Assembly (NCBI RefSeq): GCF_008180415.1
Contig: NZ_VTEI01000005.1
Span: 76,767 to 140,766 of the forward strand
DNA from: Rossellomorea vietnamensis
GTDB lineage: Bacteria > Bacillota > Bacilli > Bacillales > Bacillaceae_B
Reading direction: 5' to 3'
Length of the DNA stretch: 64,000 nucleotides
Shown here: positions 8,318-16,913 of the stretch, one piece after another
Layout of the letters: each line of letters begins with the position of its first letter
How positions within the stretch are numbered: position 1 is the stretch's first letter
Program-made: the position numbers and the translations under genes
The notes under the pieces: model-generated
Database searches by the model: none
The model's input: the letters and a program-made list of their open reading frames with translations, nothing else
Told to the model about the DNA's origin: nothing

Positions 8318-9052
8318 TTGGAAAATATCAAACCTAAAATTATGATTCTCGGTACCTTTCATATGCGTTATACCCCGGACCTGTACAGAGTGGAAGCGGA
8401 TGATTTGTTAAGCGATAAACGGCAGAAAGAAATCAAAGAAGTGGTTGAGAAGGTTAAGCGATTTCGTCCCACAAAAATAGCTTTTGAAGTGGTCAAGGAG
8501 GAAGAAGGGGAGCTAAACAGGGAATATCAACTGTATGTAAACGGAGAGATGGAAGCCAAGATGGATGAAGTACATCAATATGGTTTCAGACTGGCTTCTG
8601 ATTTGGAACATGAAAATGTATATGCGGTTGATTGGATGGAAAGCGTTGGCAACAGAGGGATTGGCCAGGTTTTTCAATGGGCGGAGAAAGAACAGCCTGA
8701 ACTTTTTAAATACATAAACGAAGAGTACCGTACAAGTCAGGAGAATGATTATAAAAATTCAACTATTGGAGAGTTGATGAGGAATATCAATAAGAGGGAT
8801 TCGACAAGAAAAGACCACGAAAAGTATATGGCTGTCGCACGGATAGGAAGTTCACATGACTATGTCGGGATTGATTGGCTGCGTTGGTGGTATCAGCGGA
8901 ATTTAATCATTTATGCCAATTTGGCTGAACTGGCAGTCTCCTCAACTGACAGAATACTTTTGATCATAGGGTCTGCACACGTCCATTTGATCTCACAATT
9001 CCTTAACGAAAGCGGCATGTTTGAGGTGGTTACTGCTGAAGACTATCTTTAG
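8318..9052 (+). CDS. DUF5694 domain protein
   Basis: A 244-residue soluble protein. The N-terminus PKIMILGTFHMRYTPDL has the GTFH signature of DUF5694, and the C-terminal part holds ILLIIGSAHVHLI, a second conserved His segment. The family resembles TraB/GumN-type Glu/His proteins with possible metal-dependent hydrolase activity, but no reaction is established to my knowledge. The TTG at 8318 is preferred because AAGGAGGAAGG lies immediately upstream; the longer in-frame reading from 8270 lacks such a site. No signal peptide is visible, so it should be cytoplasmic. It stands alone, followed by a degraded lipoprotein gene. Confidence 0.72.
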   Translation: MENIKPKIMILGTFHMRYTPDLYRVEADDLLSDKRQKEIKEVVEKVKRFRPTKIAFEVVKEEEGELNREYQLYVNGEMEAKMDEVHQYGFRLASDLEHENVYAVDWMESVGNRGIGQVFQWAEKEQPELFKYINEEYRTSQENDYKNSTIGELMRNINKRDSTRKDHEKYMAVARIGSSHDYVGIDWLRWWYQRNLIIYANLAELAVSSTDRILLIIGSAHVHLISQFLNESGMFEVVTAEDYL

Positions 9053-9100
9053 CTCCACTCATCCAAAAAACCTTGCTATTTATAGAAGGATGGACATCCA

Positions 9101-9642
9101 TTGAACAGGAAAGTATTCTTTGCTCTTATCATTTTGCTTCTCGCAGGATGCACGAATAATGAACCCAGTGAAGAAGCTTCAGATTTTTTTAAAAAGGAAT
9201 CTGTAGATGACTCCTATAAAGTCATCAAGAAAGAAGAACAAATGCCAGTAAGTACTGCGTTGGAAAACGTATCTTTTGTTCCGAAACTATTGAATGAAGA
9301 ATCATTCCCTTCCAGGTAAAGAAAAAGGGAGCAAGGGTAACCCGGGAGGTAGAAGGCACCGAATTGATACAGTTAGAGTATGGAGGACTGAACTATTAAA
9401 TTGATTTACTAGTAGAAAACGAAATGATTATGAAGAGAGACCCTTCCGCGGACTATGAGGAAGGGATTTTAGAGAACGGCAGATCAGCCTATTATGCAGA
9501 GGATAAAGACAACCATCATATAACTTGGATGGAAAAAAATTTGACGTACTAGATGCTCGTGAATTATAAGATGGGAACAGGTTCCACACCAGAAAAGATT
9601 TCAAAAGAAGAGATTATAAAAATGGCTAATGAGTTGAAGTAA
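9101..9642 (+). pseudogene. Frameshifted lipoprotein gene
   Basis: The TTG at 9101 begins a clear lipoprotein: signal peptide with lipobox LLLAGC, then an acidic linker ending in VSFVPKLLNEESFP. The frame stops at 9319. The neighbouring frame continues the protein from about 9305 (QVKKKGARVTREVEGTELIQ) to a stop at 9642, passing two in-frame stop codons. The 9101 start and the final stop differ by one frame. So the gene carries at least one frameshift and two nonsense codons and is dead. The end (TPEKISKEEIIKMANEL) looks like the C-terminus of DUF4367-type surface domains, a tentative assignment. Confidence 0.75.
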
Positions 9643-9669
9643 TGATTAATGAAGGAAAGGAGAACGTCT

Positions 9670-10482
9670 ATGAAATATGCAGTATCAGTAACCGATACGT
9701 CAAGGATTAATGAAATTGAGAAAAGCGGACAGGAGCTGCTTAAAAAACTTGCAGAATTTGCTGTGTCCTTAAAAGCAATTTGTTCCTTTCATATGCCCAG
9801 AGGAATTGTCTTTCATGATTTAACCTCAGCTACCCAGCTATACTCTACCATTCCGTTACCGGCCTACACTTCGAGGGATTTAATTCACTTTACACCCCTT
9901 ATAGAGACATGGAAAGACATATTCATTACGACTGCTAAGGGAGTTAATAAAGCTGAAAAATATTATTCAAAACTTGATTTAAATGATATAGCCGTCATTG
10001 CAGCCCATGAATTTACTCATCATGCAGATTTTTTTCATTCTGAATTTGAAGATTTGGACGAGGAAAATATGTGGTTTGAAGAGGGCATGTGTTTTTATCT
10101 TCCAAGGAAGCTGATTTTATCGGAAGAAAAGCAAGCTGAAATTATGAAGGTAGAATCAAAATTAATCGAAAAGTATAAAGGGGATTACGGAGAATACAGC
10201 TTAAGTTATTTTGGTGAAGCCGCAGTTGAACATTCTGATGAATTTCAATATGCATCAGCTTTTTATGATTATTGGAGAAGCACCTTAGTCGTTGAAACCC
10301 TTATTGAGAGATACTGTCAAAATAATGTAGGGATACTAATTAATCATTATAAGGAGTGGGTAGATGGAGAGAGGAAAGTTAATCTTCAGAAACATTTCAT
10401 AGAAGTCTTCAATTTGTCTGATGAAGAGGCAGCCAGGATGTGGTTGATCAATAGAAGACCAAGTGTTCATAATGAGCAGTAA
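9670..10482 (+). CDS. HExxH metallopeptidase-like protein
   Basis: A 270-residue protein without a signal peptide. The zinc-binding signature HEFTHH lies near residue 117, followed by MWFEEGMCFYLPRK, whose EEG can give the third ligand, a gluzincin-like arrangement. Start at the ATG at 9670 with AAAGGAGA 6 bases upstream; the upstream in-frame ATG at 9649 lacks such spacing. It resembles peptidase-like proteins found singly in Bacillus genomes, but I cannot name the family. It sits directly after a lipoprotein pseudogene and is followed by a terminator. Confidence 0.65.
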   Translation: MKYAVSVTDTSRINEIEKSGQELLKKLAEFAVSLKAICSFHMPRGIVFHDLTSATQLYSTIPLPAYTSRDLIHFTPLIETWKDIFITTAKGVNKAEKYYSKLDLNDIAVIAAHEFTHHADFFHSEFEDLDEENMWFEEGMCFYLPRKLILSEEKQAEIMKVESKLIEKYKGDYGEYSLSYFGEAAVEHSDEFQYASAFYDYWRSTLVVETLIERYCQNNVGILINHYKEWVDGERKVNLQKHFIEVFNLSDEEAARMWLINRRPSVHNEQ

Positions 10483-10635
10483 TTGAGAGAAGGAAGAATT
10501 AGATGTTTTTGAAGCGATAGTAAACCATATATTTTTTTAGTGTTAATTTATGATTTCAAGAGTGGCACACTTATTTAGAATCCGATTAATCGCTTAGATG
10601 AGTTAGATAGAAAAGATAGGTGATTTATGAAATAG

Positions 10636-10679
10636 AAAAACCAGAAATTGACCAGTTATCGTCGGTATCTGGTTTTTTG
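10636..10679 (+). terminator. Terminator downstream of HExxH gene
   Basis: AAAAACCAGA at 10636-10645 and TCTGGTTTTTT at 10668-10678 form an A/T-extended 6-bp core stem ending in a T-run. Confidence 0.65.
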
Positions 10680-10779
10680 TCGTGCTTGAATTTATAGTCG
10701 AGGCCACTATAACCTATATTCTCTTTGTCAATAGAAAGGAAGTGATTTAACAAAATAGGCAATTATTGGTTGCTAAAGT

Positions 10780-10807
10780 TTGAACAAAGACAATAATCCT
10801 ATATAAA
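10780..10807 (+). promoter_or_regulatory. Sigma-A-like promoter for XRE regulator operon
   Basis: TTGAAC at 10780-10785 and TATAAA at 10802-10807 are separated by 16 bp, upstream of the small XRE regulator gene. A TATAAT at 10834-10839 is an alternative but lacks a good -35 element. Confidence 0.45.
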
Positions 10808-10859
10808 ATGCAAAGGATACCTTACATTAAGGATATAATACCAAAGGAGATTTTTGGAA

Positions 10860-11063
10860 ATGCTGAATAATTCTGTTCGCGAGTTACGAGCAAGGTTTCG
10901 TTTGACTCAACAAGATTTGGCTGAGAGGACAGGTGTCACGAGACAAACCATAGGACTCATTGAAAAAGGGGACTACGCGCCGTCCATCACGCTTGTCCTA
11001 AAGATTTCTCATGTTTTTGCGGTTCCGGTAGAGGAAATTTTCCGTTTAGAAGGAGAGAGATAG
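10860..11063 (+). CDS. Small XRE-family HTH regulator
   Basis: A 67-residue Cro/C1-type helix-turn-helix protein consisting of almost nothing but the DNA-binding domain: LTQQDLAERTGVTRQTIGLIEKGDYAPS. Such minimal regulators commonly precede genes for membrane proteins of the DUF2178/DUF3796 kind, as here. The ATG at 10860 is 9 bases after AAAGGAGA; a TTG at 10854 is too close to it. The next gene starts 2 bp after its stop, so they are surely co-transcribed, and the regulator may control this small membrane-protein operon. Confidence 0.85.
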   Translation: MLNNSVRELRARFRLTQQDLAERTGVTRQTIGLIEKGDYAPSITLVLKISHVFAVPVEEIFRLEGER

Positions 11064-11065
11064 CT

Positions 11066-11491
11066 TTGTTAAAGAGAACGTATCAGTCACCATTATTTAA
11101 TTGTTTATTAATATTTTTCTTAGCTCTCATTATAATCGGCGAACATTATGCAGCCCACATACCATCCTGGCTGATCATAGATCCAATGGTTTTGGGAATA
11201 CCGATTTTAATCATCATCGCTGTTATTCCTTTTTATAATAGAAGGAATCCCGGGGACAAGATCAAGCCAAGTGTCATTCCGATGGAACTCAGGGAAGAGG
11301 ATGAAGGGATGCAGTGGCTGACTTTCAAAGCGACAAGAAAGGTTTATATCTTTTATGCTTTCGCCATTCCCTTAGGCATAGCTTTAACGGCCTATTTCAA
11401 TCACCTGCCTTATTTTTCTATTATTCTACTCGCTGTTATGGGGATTGTTCAGTACTTGATTTATTGGCTGCAGATGAAGAAATTCCAGTAA
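11066..11491 (+). CDS. Four-helix membrane protein next to XRE regulator
   Basis: A 141-residue membrane protein with two hydrophobic hairpins (about residues 8-26, 37-54, then 90-108 and 112-132) around a cytoplasmic segment rich in charged residues. The TTG at 11066 follows GAAGGAGAGAGA inside the end of the upstream XRE gene. Its layout resembles the small membrane partner usually found with minimal XRE regulators, but I cannot assign a family. Followed 12 bp later by the broken CPBP gene; all three look like one operon. Confidence 0.7.
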   Translation: MLKRTYQSPLFNCLLIFFLALIIIGEHYAAHIPSWLIIDPMVLGIPILIIIAVIPFYNRRNPGDKIKPSVIPMELREEDEGMQWLTFKATRKVYIFYAFAIPLGIALTAYFNHLPYFSIILLAVMGIVQYLIYWLQMKKFQ

Positions 11492-11503
11492 GGAAGTGGT
11501 CCT

Positions 11504-13044
11504 GTGGATACTCAGCTTATTATATCGATTGTCCTTTTAATTACAGCAGCAGAAATCTTTGCGGTCGTCCTTTTTGTGAAAAAAAGGCGCGGCGATATTG
11601 AAGGAAATCCTTTTATTACGCTTATAAAAAAAGAGTGGCTGCTGCTGTTTTACGCTTTTTTTTGGTGGAGAAGGAAAGGAAAAGAGAAGCCTGGCGTCCA
11701 AACCTTTGCCTATCATAAAGGCTCCCTGTACTTCTGGTTATTCCTGGCTCTGCTTCATGAACAGGTCATCGAAGGAATCGTCTTTCATATTTATTTAAAA
11801 GAAGTCGATCCTCTGAGAGCCAACATTCTTCTTGTTCTTCACGTTTACAGTATTCTTTATATGTTAGGAGATTATAATCTTGTCAGAAACTCTCCTATAG
11901 AAATCATAAAGAATAAAGTGCGAATGAAGATTGGAGCAAGGAGGGAGTTGACGTTCCATGTTAAAGATATAAAAGTCATCCAGCCGGCGAAGGTGCAGTA
12001 CCATAAAAGCGGGGGAATGGTTCATGAGAAAAAGGTCTTCCATGCAGGAGCCCTTCCCAGGGTACTCACCAGGATATTCGGGGTTACTGATGAGCTGAAA
12101 TATGAAATTATTTTCAAAAACCCCATTTATGCCAGAGGGTATTTCGGTCAAAAGAAAGAAGTTACGAAAGCATTGATCTACATGGATCAGCCGGAACCTT
12201 TTGTAGAAGCGTTAGAGCAAAACATGGTGACTTATAAAGAAGTAGGAAAGCTTTTTCCTGCAGAGGAGGTTAGGGAGAAGAAACGACCTCTCATCAATTG
12301 GAAAGTTTACTTCATCCTGCTTTTTCTCAACGTATTAGGTGCACTCGCCATTGCTCCATACGCTATGGCCAGGGAAAACTATCATGAACTCATGGGTCTC
12401 AGTCAATGGGCGTTCATGCTGTATTATGTTGTACAGGTATAGCTGGAAGCGGGAATTCTGCTGTTCATTGCACTTTGGCTGGCAAAACGAACAGGAGTCA
12501 AGATTCCTATCATTGATTCGATGGCCGGCCAAGGAGGAACCGTTAGTAACTTACGAAAGAAAGTTGTTGTTTCGGCCTTTTACGGAGCGGCAGCAGGTAC
12601 GGCGATTATCATTTTCAGTTTACTCGTTTCTGAAAAACTTGGAGTGGATAATTCTTCTCTTAACGAACCCTCATGGTGGCTGGGTATATTGGGTTCCTTT
12701 GGAGCAGCAGTCAATGAAGAATAATATTCCGTCTGTTTCTTATTACTTTTTTAATCTGGCTGTTCATGAAATTCAAAAAAGGCCGCACTGCCTCACTTAA
12801 TAAATGGTCAGCTATCCTTCTTTCTTCTCTTGTTTTCGGATTGATGCACTTCAGTGTCGCTTCCTCTGCTTTTGAAATGACTTTAGGGATTTTTGCAAGC
12901 ATGCTGATCATTAATGGAATAGGCGGCATTATATTTGGAGCGCTGTTTGTATATTTAGGCCTGGAATTTGCGATTATTGCTCATTTTACAGCGGATATAA
13001 CACTGCACGTAATTGGACCTTTTATTGCAGAAGTAATTACATAA
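11504..13044 (+). pseudogene. CPBP intramembrane protease gene, nonsense plus frameshift
   Basis: Starting at the GTG at 11504 one frame encodes a roughly 260-residue membrane-anchored domain of unknown type and then the start of a CPBP (CAAX/bacteriocin-processing) protease. An in-frame TAG at 12440 interrupts it. The same frame continues (LEAGILLFIALWLAKRTGVK...) to a TAA at 12722, exactly after the first two residues of the catalytic EExxxR motif. Adding one base restores EEIIFR and the remaining motifs FGLMHF and HFTAD, ending at 13044. So all three catalytic motifs are present but spread over broken frames. CPBP proteases process prenylated or leader-peptide substrates, or give self-immunity; this copy should be inactive unless the lesions are sequencing errors. 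Confidence 0.8.
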
Positions 13045-13059
13045 GGGGAGTGAAAAGAG

Positions 13060-13560
13060 TTGGAGAATAACATAGAGGTAAAGAGCTCAGGAATTGCGGT
13101 GGTGCTGCTGCAGAAATCAGAAACCGGCTGCAAGGTATTATTGTTAAAAAGAAATTCAGAAGTGTTAAGAGGGGCATGGTGTTATATAGGCGGAAGCATT
13201 GAACAAGGGGAAAAGGCATGGCAAGCAGCGTTAAGAGAAATTCATGAGGAAACCGGACTTGAGGATGTGGTGCTCTACACCTCCAATAAGTTCGACCAGT
13301 TTTATTCACCAGCTGAGAATTATATTTACCTGGCTCCGGTCTTCGTGGGGTATGTGGATGAAAAGCACGAGGTCATTTTAAATGAAGAGCATAGTAATTT
13401 TAAATGGTTCTCATTTGAAGAAGCAATAGAAACAGCGTCCTTACCCGGAAATGATGATGTACTGAGGTTCATTGAAAAGCATTTTGTGCAAAAAGACCCT
13501 TCAGAATACTTACTGATTGGTTCAAAAATTCACCAATTCACCAACCTGGAAAGGACATGA
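13060..13560 (+). CDS. Nudix hydrolase
   Basis: A 166-residue Nudix hydrolase, which would cleave a nucleoside diphosphate linked to another moiety. The Nudix box is complete: GSIEQGEKAWQAALREIHEE followed by TGL, matching GX5EX7REUXEEXGU. The strongly conserved start VKSSGIAVVLLQ and the RGAWCYIGG segment place it among dNTP/ADP-ribose-type Nudix proteins, but the substrate is not predictable. The TTG start at 13060 follows AAGGGGAG. It lies 15 bp after the broken CPBP gene. Confidence 0.88.
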   Translation: MENNIEVKSSGIAVVLLQKSETGCKVLLLKRNSEVLRGAWCYIGGSIEQGEKAWQAALREIHEETGLEDVVLYTSNKFDQFYSPAENYIYLAPVFVGYVDEKHEVILNEEHSNFKWFSFEEAIETASLPGNDDVLRFIEKHFVQKDPSEYLLIGSKIHQFTNLERT

Positions 13561-13667
13561 GACATTTGCGGAGCAGCTTTTGTACATTTGGGACAGATGC
13601 CCAAGCCAAACCCAATTTCCTACATATAAAATAGTGTAGAGATATATAGGAAATGGAGGTAAAATGT

Positions 13668-13877
13668 ATGTACTACAGAGGCCCTCATCAACCGCAAAAT
13701 CAACGTTTCTTTGGATTTGGATTCGGCTTGCCATTCTTAGGAGGATTGGCAGGAGGTTTGTTAGGTTCTGCGCTTATAGGTCCCAGACCGTTTTACGGAT
13801 ATCCGCCGCCACCACCACCGCCATGGGTTGGTCCGCCAAGACCTTGCTGCCCGCCTGGTTATGGGTATCAATACTGA
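13668..13877 (+). CDS. Small Gly/Pro/Tyr-rich protein, coat-like
   Basis: A 69-residue protein: MYYRGPHQPQNQRFFGFGFG start, a Gly/Leu-rich hydrophobic middle (FLGGLAGGLLGSALIG), a run of seven prolines and a PCCPPGYGYQY tail. This composition resembles small spore-coat or spore-associated proteins of Bacillus and other surface-attached glycine-rich peptides. The ATG at 13668 is 9 bases downstream of GGAGG (13654-13658); an ATG at 13653 overlaps that site. A terminator follows, so it is probably a single-gene unit. Sporulation expression is a guess. Confidence 0.7.
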   Translation: MYYRGPHQPQNQRFFGFGFGLPFLGGLAGGLLGSALIGPRPFYGYPPPPPPPWVGPPRPCCPPGYGYQY

Positions 13878-13886
13878 TTAGAGATA

Positions 13887-13918
13887 AAGAGGCTGGACAC
13901 TTTTGTCCGGCCTTTTCT
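13887..13918 (+). terminator. Terminator after Gly/Pro-rich gene
   Basis: GGCTGGAC at 13891-13898 pairs with GTCCGGCC at 13905-13912 (one G-U), followed by TTTTCTGTTTT. Confidence 0.75.
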
Positions 13919-14056
13919 GTTTTATCACGGGATAGAATATGACGGGATGAAAGAAAAGGATTCCACTTTTCTGAAAATAGAATTCCTTTTATAAACATTT
14001 TCTGGAAATTGATGTAACGAAGAAATCATTCTAACCCAAGAGAGGGAGAGAAGCAT

Positions 14057-14200
14057 ATGCTATGGACCTTTATTTTTATGGTAGTGATTTTTAGCATATT
14101 AGGATTTTTAGTCAGTTTACTATCCGTAAAGAAACATCGAAGTGAGAAGATAACACAAGAAGAGGAAAGGGTGAAAAATAATCATTGGTGGGGCGGGTGA
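14057..14200 (+). CDS. 47-residue single-pass membrane protein
   Basis: A short gene: ATG at 14057 after AGAGGGAGAG, encoding MLWTFIFMVVIFSILGFLVS, then a basic, Glu-rich tail ending NNHWWGG and TGA at 14198. One membrane helix (residues 3-23) with a cytoplasmic or external charged tail. The good ribosome site and the membrane-helix-plus-tail design support a real small protein. No family recognised; it stands between a terminator and a convergent hydrolase gene. Confidence 0.55.
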   Translation: MLWTFIFMVVIFSILGFLVSLLSVKKHRSEKITQEEERVKNNHWWGG

Positions 14201-14292
14201 GACTTATTATTTCATGTTGAGAACATAATTATAATCCATACCAGGAAATCCAGTACCTGTTGGGAAGCCGCAATCTTTGCAGGAACAATGGT

Positions 14293-15126
14293 TTAGTGAG
14301 GAGTTTTTAAGAAAGATTCCGTTAACAATCTGATTTGCTCTGGCTGCTCAAGTACTGTCCAATGACCGCTTTCTTTTACCTCAATAAGCTGTGCATTCTT
14401 TAAGTGTTTCATTACATTTCTATGTATATAATCTGGAGTAAGAATATCGTGTGTTCCCTGGGCAATAAGAATAGGTAAACAATTAATCTTATGAATAACA
14501 GGAAGCAAATTGAAGTTCTTTTCAATGTCTCTGCTAATTTGATGAAGTGCTTTTTTATTGTAAGGAATATCTTTTTTATTTGTTAACGCATCACCGGAAA
14601 AAACATAGTAAGGATCCAGCAAGGTGTTAACCTTTTCGGCCGTATTTACTCCTAAAACTGAAACAAGTGAATAATAACCCAGCTTCAACTTTTTATAGAG
14701 TCCTAGTTTTTGAATAAGGGCCTCTTTAAAAGTGTGATAGTGCTCAGAAGACAAGCCCAAAACAGCTGTCAGAACGAGCTTATGAATATTGGAGGGATAC
14801 CTGGCTGCGTAAGATAGAGCCAGGATACTTCCCCAGGACTCTCCGAATAACGCCACTTTTTCCAAGTTTAGTGCTTTTCTTAATGATTCAAGATTATCGA
14901 TTTCATCTTCAATGGAGTAGTGATCTCCTGGTAGCTTTTCTGATTGACCACAGCCAGCTTGATCATATAATATAATTTGATAATATTCGGCTAATGGCTC
15001 AATATGTGGTAAAAAGTACTCGAGACTGCCGCCGGGCCCTCCATGAAGGAAAATAATAGGCTCCCCATGTCCTTTCACTTTAACAAATAATGATTTACCA
15101 TTTATCTCAATGAATTTCTCTTCCAA
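14293..15126 (-). CDS. Alpha/beta hydrolase, proline iminopeptidase-like (S33)
   Basis: A 277-residue soluble alpha/beta hydrolase. The oxyanion-loop motif HGGPGG (residues 28-33), the nucleophile elbow GESWGS with Ser97, the acid in GTHDILTPD and the final His in SGHW form a full catalytic set. The HGGPGG and DQAGCGQS combination is typical of peptidase family S33 (prolyl aminopeptidase-like), though many members hydrolyse esters. TTG start at 15126 with AAGGAAGTG upstream. The membrane-protein gene 26 bp upstream in the transcript direction probably shares the operon. Substrate unknown. Confidence 0.85.
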   Translation of the reverse strand: MEEKFIEINGKSLFVKVKGHGEPIIFLHGGPGGSLEYFLPHIEPLAEYYQIILYDQAGCGQSEKLPGDHYSIEDEIDNLESLRKALNLEKVALFGESWGSILALSYAARYPSNIHKLVLTAVLGLSSEHYHTFKEALIQKLGLYKKLKLGYYSLVSVLGVNTAEKVNTLLDPYYVFSGDALTNKKDIPYNKKALHQISRDIEKNFNLLPVIHKINCLPILIAQGTHDILTPDYIHRNVMKHLKNAQLIEVKESGHWTVLEQPEQIRLLTESFLKTPH

Positions 15127-15152
15127 AACTACACTTCCTTAAGAACTGCGAC

Positions 15153-15437
15153 TCAGTCAAGCAGTTTTTTATTAATAAAAAAATACAAGGCTGTCAGGAG
15201 CAATAGCATCGCCCCCATAAACACTGTTCCCTCATGGGAGTAGTCAACCATACTATTGAAAACCACAATAACACCAAGAGGGAGGAAGTACCCCAATCCC
15301 GTAACTGTTCCCAGTAAAGACTTGTTTTTTATCATCTTCTTATTAAAACCTACAAGTAATTTGGTTTGTTTCTTAACACCTATCAAGTAAGAAACCACTA
15401 AAAAAGCTATTCCAATTACAAGTAACCCATAGTCCAT
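15153..15437 (-). CDS. Small membrane protein, DUF3784-like
   Basis: A 94-residue membrane protein with three hydrophobic segments (about residues 3-19, 44-61, 70-89). The motif YLIGVKKQTKLLVGFNKK between the first two helices resembles DUF3784-type proteins, a tentative match. ATG at 15437 preceded by GGAGGCGGTAAGTA. It is the first gene of a likely two-gene unit with the S33 hydrolase. Confidence 0.6.
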   Translation of the reverse strand: MDYGLLVIGIAFLVVSYLIGVKKQTKLLVGFNKKMIKNKSLLGTVTGLGYFLPLGVIVVFNSMVDYSHEGTVFMGAMLLLLTALYFFINKKLLD

Positions 15438-15603
15438 TACTTACCGCCTCCTTAATGGTTCTTACGGATTAGCTGAAGCAAAGTTTCAAGTATACAGAAA
15501 AAGTGTATTTCATAATCTCTTAGCGTTAGTGGAAGGATCATACATAATTACATGGATAGCTGCAAAAAATGTAAGGTGATTGATGAGAAATAAGGGGGAC
15601 ATT

Positions 15604-15795
15604 ATGAAGTTATCTAGTGAGGAACAAGCAGTTATCGAGAAGGCATTGAAGTCAGCATATGGTCTAACAACGGATCAAGAAGAGTTGAAATTGCATCAGG
15701 AACTACTTGAAAAATTGCAAGCCGGCGAGAATAGCCAGACACCTGCAAACGAAGACGGCTTCCGGTATGATTACGATGATTCATCTGATGTTTGA
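15604..15795 (+). CDS. Small acidic cytoplasmic protein
   Basis: A 63-residue soluble protein with a helical N-terminal half (SSEEQAVIEKALKSAYGL, EELKLHQELLEKLQ) and an acidic Asp/Tyr-rich tail (FRYDYDDSSDV). The ATG at 15604 is 7 bases after AAGGGGG; an upstream in-frame ATG at 15580 lacks a site. Unknown family; no operon partner. The gene is followed by the R2 repeat array. Confidence 0.55.
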   Translation: MKLSSEEQAVIEKALKSAYGLTTDQEELKLHQELLEKLQAGENSQTPANEDGFRYDYDDSSDV

Positions 15796-15839
15796 ATTAG
15801 TTTAGGATAAGTGAGTTTCACAAGAAGCGTTTTCTATTT

Positions 15840-16145
15840 AACCGCTCCATTTTTTTGGATTCCTCTGATTATTTGGTGCGCTTCCCGGATGATCGTACCG
15901 TTTTCTTAGGCTTCCTTAGAGTTAATGGTACGTTTCCTTGGTAATCGTACCGTTTTCTTAGGCTTTTTTTAGAGTTAATGGTATGTTTCCTTATTCATCC
16001 TGCCGTTTTCTTAGGCTTCCTTAGAGTTAGTGGTACGTTTCCTTGTTAATCGCACCGTTTTCTTTGGCTTCCTCAAAGTTAATGGTAGGTTTCCTTATCA
16101 AAACGTTCGGTTTTCTTTGAGTTCCTCTGATTTTTTGGTGCATTT
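15840..16145. repeat. Degenerate tandem repeat array, 52-53-bp period (R2)
   Basis: Landmark GTACCG recurs, sometimes mutated, at 15895, 15947, 15999, 16052 and 16105, that is with periods of 52, 52, 53 and 53 bp. Each unit also contains TTTTCTTAGGCTTCC, AGAGTTAATGGTACG and TTTCCTT. Partial units flank the five clear ones on both sides. No open frame with a ribosome site covers it. Confidence 0.85.
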
Positions 16146-16218
16146 TCTTCTAATTTCACCCTAAACTTTAAAAGTTATATCCTACAGGCAAGGTAGTTAA
16201 CTAAAAATACTAAATAAA

Positions 16219-16266
16219 TCTCAAAAACACACCGGTTATTAATCCAGTGTGTTTTTGAGGTTTTTA
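16219..16266. terminator. Strong hairpin terminator
   Basis: TCTCAAAAACACAC at 16219-16232 pairs nearly perfectly with GTGTGTTTTTGAGG at 16247-16260, followed by TTTTT. It lies 48 bp beyond the stop of the minus-strand gene at 16314 and after the R2 array, so it can serve either direction. Confidence 0.7.
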
Positions 16267-16313
16267 CAGGATTGAGTAAACTTGTCTGCCCAAAATAAGA
16301 AGAAAACGGGATC

Positions 16314-16694
16314 TTACTCTTTATACCTCATATATTCAAAATTGCTTGTCGGAACTTCTTTGATCACATTTCCATCAGCATCTCGGTAAATTTCATATTC
16401 TCTATAGATTTCCACAATATAACCGTCTTCCTCAAATTTCGCGTCAAAGAGATATTCCAGATTCGCTGGAATCAGCTCAGTCTGTGCTGTGTCAGGTTTG
16501 TTTTCTTCTTCAATGAAATTATTTAACTCTGCCGGTAAGAGGAGAGGTTCTGCAGGAGTTTGTGCAGCGGCCTCTTCGGATAATTCGTTTTCAAAGGAAG
16601 AATTCACTTCTTGAACATTATCTGTGAACCCATTTAGCATAAGGACTGTCCCTACTGAGAGAATAATTGCCATTGATATAAGGAATTGTTTCAT
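16314..16694 (-). CDS. Exported or anchored small protein, unknown
   Basis: A 126-residue protein with an N-terminal hydrophobic helix (residues 4-22) that could be a signal peptide or anchor, no lipobox, then a disordered, Glu/Pro-rich stretch (NSSFENELSEEAAAQTPAEP) and a C-terminal domain with VEIYREYEIYRDADGN. ATG at 16694 after GGGAGGACAGC. I do not recognise it. It is divergent from the two-component system that follows, 219 bp away, but nothing shows a functional link. Confidence 0.6.
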   Translation of the reverse strand: MKQFLISMAIILSVGTVLMLNGFTDNVQEVNSSFENELSEEAAAQTPAEPLLLPAELNNFIEEENKPDTAQTELIPANLEYLFDAKFEEDGYIVEIYREYEIYRDADGNVIKEVPTSNFEYMRYKE

Positions 16695-16913
16695 AATGCT
16701 GTCCTCCCATCACATTCTATATATAAAATATGGTTTGTCCGAATAGAAAATGACTGAAAATAGAAAAAGGGTTGAAGACTTTATACCTTCAACGCGACAA
16801 CGTACAAAAAGGGACTGTCCCTGTTAACACTTTAATGTGGTAAAGTCCGTTTTGACGGAATGGGAGAGATAAAATATGATAGAGGAAAAAGGTTTTCGGT
16901 TGGGGTGTATAAG

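Larger units (their letters stand above)
10483..10859. other. Intergenic region with terminator and promoter
   Basis: This 377-bp gap holds the terminator at 10636-10679 and the candidate promoter at 10780-10807 listed separately. I see no coding signal in it. Confidence 0.6.

Noticed and set aside
15840..16145. CRISPR array
   Set aside because: Repeat and spacer do not alternate; the whole unit is degenerate and no cas genes are near. The same holds for the arrays at 2587 and 36525.
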